Source: DASVRZ01 sp038230215 (GTDB lineage Bacteria; Verrucomicrobiota; Verrucomicrobiia; Chthoniobacterales; DASVRZ01). Taken from it: a DNA stretch of 64,000 nucleotides. The translations under genes and the position numbers were made by a program. The notes beneath the pieces are model-generated. The model made no database searches. It had not been told where the DNA came from and was given only the letters and a program-made list of their open reading frames with translations. Within the stretch, counting starts at the first letter, position 1. Every line of letters starts with the position of its first letter. The stretch is from assembly GCA_038230215.1 (NCBI GenBank), contig JBBRNR010000005.1, positions 257,521 through 321,520 on the forward strand, in the 5' to 3' direction. Below, in pieces: positions 61,532 through 64,000 of this stretch.

Positions 61532-63709
61532 TTATCGTTTCTTGCGGAAGAGATTCAAGAGACTGTCGAAGACTCTGGCAGGAAGCGCCGAGCCGGTGTT
61601 CGGGGGCTTGATGGTGTCCGCCAGGTTTCCGGCATGTAGTGTGCAAGCAGACTTGGGCAGCAACGTTACTGGCAGATCCATCATGTAGCTGGTGCCGGCA
61701 GCCACACAGCCATCGGTCGCTTCCTGATTGGAGGCCGCGCAAAGCATCACTTTCTGAAGACCCACACCCGGCTCGAAGTCGCCAGCCGGATATTGTTTCA
61801 CTGGGGCGGTGTTCATGACTTTGATCCAAATGGGTAGCGCCAGCGTCGCGCCATAACCGCGAGGAACAATCGGCGCGGGCTTATCCAGGCCGACCCAGAC
61901 TCCGCAGGTGAGCGACTTGGTAAACCCCACGAACCACGCGTCTTTGTAATCGTTCGTCGTGCCGGTTTTTCCCGCAGCCATTTTGGTAAAACCGAGCGAC
62001 TTGGCGCTGGCCGCCGTGCCACGCGTCATCACTTCGCGCAGAGCCGAGGTCGTGAGCCAGGCAGCGCCCGGATCGATGGCGGTCGTCTCGACGTGCGCGG
62101 CGCGATAAACCGGATTTCCCAGCCGGTCGTCAATGCGCTCGATGAGATAGGCCTGCTTGCGTTTTCCCTGGTTGGGAAACACCGTGTAAGCGGCGGTGAC
62201 ATTGCGCGGCGTCTCTTCAAACGAACCTAAAAAAGAAGCTGGAAAATCCGGCACTTCCGCGATGCCTGCGCTGGCCGTGAGTTTGCGAACATTTTCCAAA
62301 CCGGCAAATTCCCCGACGCGAACGGTCATCGTGTTGCGAGAAAGAATCAGCCCGTCGCGCGCCGGGAGCACGCCTTTGTTGGTGCCGTCGGAATTGCCGG
62401 GATGCCAGTTGGAAACCTCCGGCACTTCGCCATTCTCGATCGGGGCGTCGCTCACATTCGACAACGGATAAAGCCCGTTGGAAAAGGCAGCCGCGTAGAT
62501 GAAGGGCTTGATCGTGGAGCCGACCTGGCGCCGTGCCAGTAACGAGCGGTTGAATCGACTTTGAGCGTAATCACGCCCGCCGACGAGGGCGCAAATGCCG
62601 CCGGTGCGGTTGTCTATCACCACCACGGAGCCCTGCAAATAATTCGTGTCCTGCGATTGCGTGGCGTCGAATTCCGCCTTCTTCGGATGCGGATAACCGG
62701 GGCGTTTCTCGATCTCGGTCAGTTGATCGTTGAGCGACTGTTGCGCTGTCTTTTGCAGGTCGGGATTGATCGTCGTGTAAATTTTCATGCCGCCATCGTC
62801 GATTTGATCCTGGTCCAAAAGGATGCGGAGTTCCTCGTCCACGGCGTCCATCACATAGTTTTCCTGGACCGCCGTGGAACGGGCCGTGACGACTTTGATC
62901 GGAGCCTTGCGGGCGCGTTCGGCCTCCGCGGCGGTGAGTTTATCCAGCTTCACCATGCGGGTGAGAACGGTGTCGCGCTCGTGTTTCGCCGCCTCCAGAT
63001 GACGCAGCGGGGAGAACCGGTTGGGACTGCGAATGAGGCCCGCCATCATGGCCGCCTCGCCGGTGGTAAGGTCCTTGGAGTGTTTCCCGAAATAAGCCAG
63101 CGACGCGGTTTCGAGCCCGTAATAACCGGAGCCATAATAAATGCGGTTGATATAGTTTTCGAGAATCTGCCGCTTCGTAAATGTGGACTCGATGCGGATG
63201 GCGACAAAGGCTTCCAGCAACTTGCGATCCAGCGTGCGTCCGCCGAGATCAAAGGAATTGCGGGCGAGCTGCTGGGTAATGGTGCTGCCGCCCTGCGCCA
63301 GTCGACCGCCGAGTGCGTTTCTGACCACGGCGCGGACCAGTCCGATCGGGTCCACCCCGATGTGATGATAGAAACGCGAGTCTTCCCGCGCGAGTAAGGC
63401 ATCGATGAATTTGGGGGAGACGTCGTCGATCTTTACGAGGATGCGATTTTCTCCGTAGAGCCGGCTGTAGGGATTGCCGTTGACGTCGCAGACGAGCGAC
63501 CATTGCGGAATCTGGCCAACCTGTTTGATGTCCAGCCGCCAGGCGCGGATCGAATAAACCACGCAGACCACGGCGAAGACGACGCCCGCGAGGAGCGACG
63601 CGATAAACAGGAGGCGAAACCAGCCGCGCGATGGACGGGGTTTCTTTTTCGTGGAAGGCGATTGGGATTTCAAAGAGGACAAAAGGTGACGGTCCACTTC
63701 TAATCGCAT
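61532..63709 (-). CDS. mrcA: Class A penicillin-binding protein (PBP1A type)
   Basis: 725 residues from ATG 63709 (MRLEVDRHLLSS); the frame is open back to 63775. A cytoplasmic Lys-rich tail and one anchor (FRLLFIASLLAGVVFAVVCV) precede the GT51 glycosyltransferase: REDSRFYHHIGVDP, GGSTITQQLARNSF, LENYINRIYYG. The transpeptidase has QVGSTIKPFIYAA (SxxK), SRNTMTV (SxN) and GKTGTTNDYKDAWFVG. It polymerises and cross-links peptidoglycan. Upstream leader to the repeat array holds no gene. Confidence 0.96.
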   Translation of the reverse strand: MRLEVDRHLLSSLKSQSPSTKKKPRPSRGWFRLLFIASLLAGVVFAVVCVVYSIRAWRLDIKQVGQIPQWSLVCDVNGNPYSRLYGENRILVKIDDVSPKFIDALLAREDSRFYHHIGVDPIGLVRAVVRNALGGRLAQGGSTITQQLARNSFDLGGRTLDRKLLEAFVAIRIESTFTKRQILENYINRIYYGSGYYGLETASLAYFGKHSKDLTTGEAAMMAGLIRSPNRFSPLRHLEAAKHERDTVLTRMVKLDKLTAAEAERARKAPIKVVTARSTAVQENYVMDAVDEELRILLDQDQIDDGGMKIYTTINPDLQKTAQQSLNDQLTEIEKRPGYPHPKKAEFDATQSQDTNYLQGSVVVIDNRTGGICALVGGRDYAQSRFNRSLLARRQVGSTIKPFIYAAAFSNGLYPLSNVSDAPIENGEVPEVSNWHPGNSDGTNKGVLPARDGLILSRNTMTVRVGEFAGLENVRKLTASAGIAEVPDFPASFLGSFEETPRNVTAAYTVFPNQGKRKQAYLIERIDDRLGNPVYRAAHVETTAIDPGAAWLTTSALREVMTRGTAASAKSLGFTKMAAGKTGTTNDYKDAWFVGFTKSLTCGVWVGLDKPAPIVPRGYGATLALPIWIKVMNTAPVKQYPAGDFEPGVGLQKVMLCAASNQEATDGCVAAGTSYMMDLPVTLLPKSACTLHAGNLADTIKPPNTGSALPARVFDSLLNLFRKKR

Positions 63710-63874
63710 GGAACTCGGGATGCGAGCGCAGAAGAATGAAGTTTGCGTGAATGGGTGAGGAGTTCCGGTTGGCATTCATGTTCTTCGTGGAGCGGCGTGT
63801 TCTCCCCCTTTTGAGCCTGGAACCTCCTTTAAGGACAAAAAAGCCCGCTTCAGAAGGTGGGCGGCTCGGTCCCG

Positions 63875-64000
63875 GAGCGTTTCGGGCCTGAGCTGGAACG
63901 TTCCAGAGTTAAATCGGAACGTTTCGGCTCCAAGTTGGAACGCTCCAGACTCGACTCAGAACGTTCTGACTCCGATCTAAAACGTTTCGACTGGGACTTG
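63875..64000 (+). repeat. 21-bp tandem repeat array, cut by window end
   Basis: GAACG-type boxes start at 63875, 63896, 63917, 63938, 63959 and 63980, each exactly 21 bases apart, so six units reach the window edge and probably continue. In the frame of the GAA codons the units read as heptads such as ERFGPEL, ERSRVKS, ERFGSKL and ERSRLDS with an alternating 42-bp pattern. Third array of this period here. The 165 bases before it (63710-63874), upstream of the PBP gene, contain no gene that I recognise. Confidence 0.88.

Overview
The window reads as a gene-dense (about 90% coding), moderately GC-rich chromosomal stretch of a Gram-negative bacterium. I think it belongs to the Verrucomicrobiota, perhaps the Chthoniobacterales/Spartobacteria side. 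The reasons are a 34-residue COX24/AURKAIP1-type mini-protein, a DUF4139 protein, a TorF-type porin, hopanoid-modification genes, a DUF4910 protein in a surface-sugar cluster, and 21-bp degenerate tandem repeats at gene ends. The phylum is an inference; there is no rRNA in the window to settle it.

Layout. 1-2365: the end of a surface-polysaccharide cluster (NAD-dependent sugar epimerase, cut by the window edge; RmlC-type epimerase; DUF4910 protein). 2594-6143: pseudouridine synthase, then an ABC ATPase, a cNMP-binding protein, folD and a DUF192 lipoprotein whose signal peptide is interrupted by a palindromic element. 6144-6987: repeat-rich intergenic DNA. 6988-13863: polX, hisG, the mini-protein, a TPR lipoprotein/exported protein, glgA and a small TPR membrane protein. 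13856-16729: hopanoid-type glycosylation genes hpnI, hpnA and hpnK. 16739-19545: membrane proteins, a metallo-beta-lactamase-fold hydrolase and an HNH protein. 19765-25475: coiled-coil/TPR protein, guaD, and a tight nadC-birA-coaB cofactor run. 25494-30862: DUF4198, DUF2071, ABC-F ATPase, a 21-bp repeat ORF, DUF4139, and a remnant of a glutathionyl-hydroquinone reductase. 30955-36513 (minus strand): Spy-like protein, hemB, flippase-like protein, pdeM, DUF374 acyltransferase, ubiX and an M24 peptidase. 36572-40843: an RND efflux adaptor and pump. 40917-40989: tRNA-Phe. 41127-43335: TolQ/ExbB, TolR/ExbD and a TonB/TolA-like protein. 43343-44918: HAD phosphatase and fabG.

44910-52450 (minus strand) is the most unusual part: eight tightly packed, mostly overlapping genes for a polysaccharide deacetylase-fold protein, a PlsC-type acyltransferase, a free-standing acyl carrier protein, an HxxxDG acyltransferase/condensation-like protein, an FAD oxidoreductase, an AMP-forming acyl ligase, a flavin-dependent halogenase-family protein with the WxWxIP motif, and a methyltransferase. 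No ketosynthase is present. A second acyl ligase of the same type sits alone at 58773-60128. This looks like an acyl-carrier-dependent specialised-metabolite or modified-lipid pathway, perhaps distantly related to aryl polyene clusters, whose product I cannot name.

52532-63709 holds housekeeping genes: coaX, a ROK kinase lacking the usual zinc cysteines, a TorF porin with its terminator, adk, fmt, pyrH, frr, a thioredoxin-fold-like exported protein, hflX and a class A penicillin-binding protein. The window ends inside another 21-bp tandem repeat array (63875-64000). No CRISPR array, insertion sequence, integrase, phage gene or rRNA was seen.
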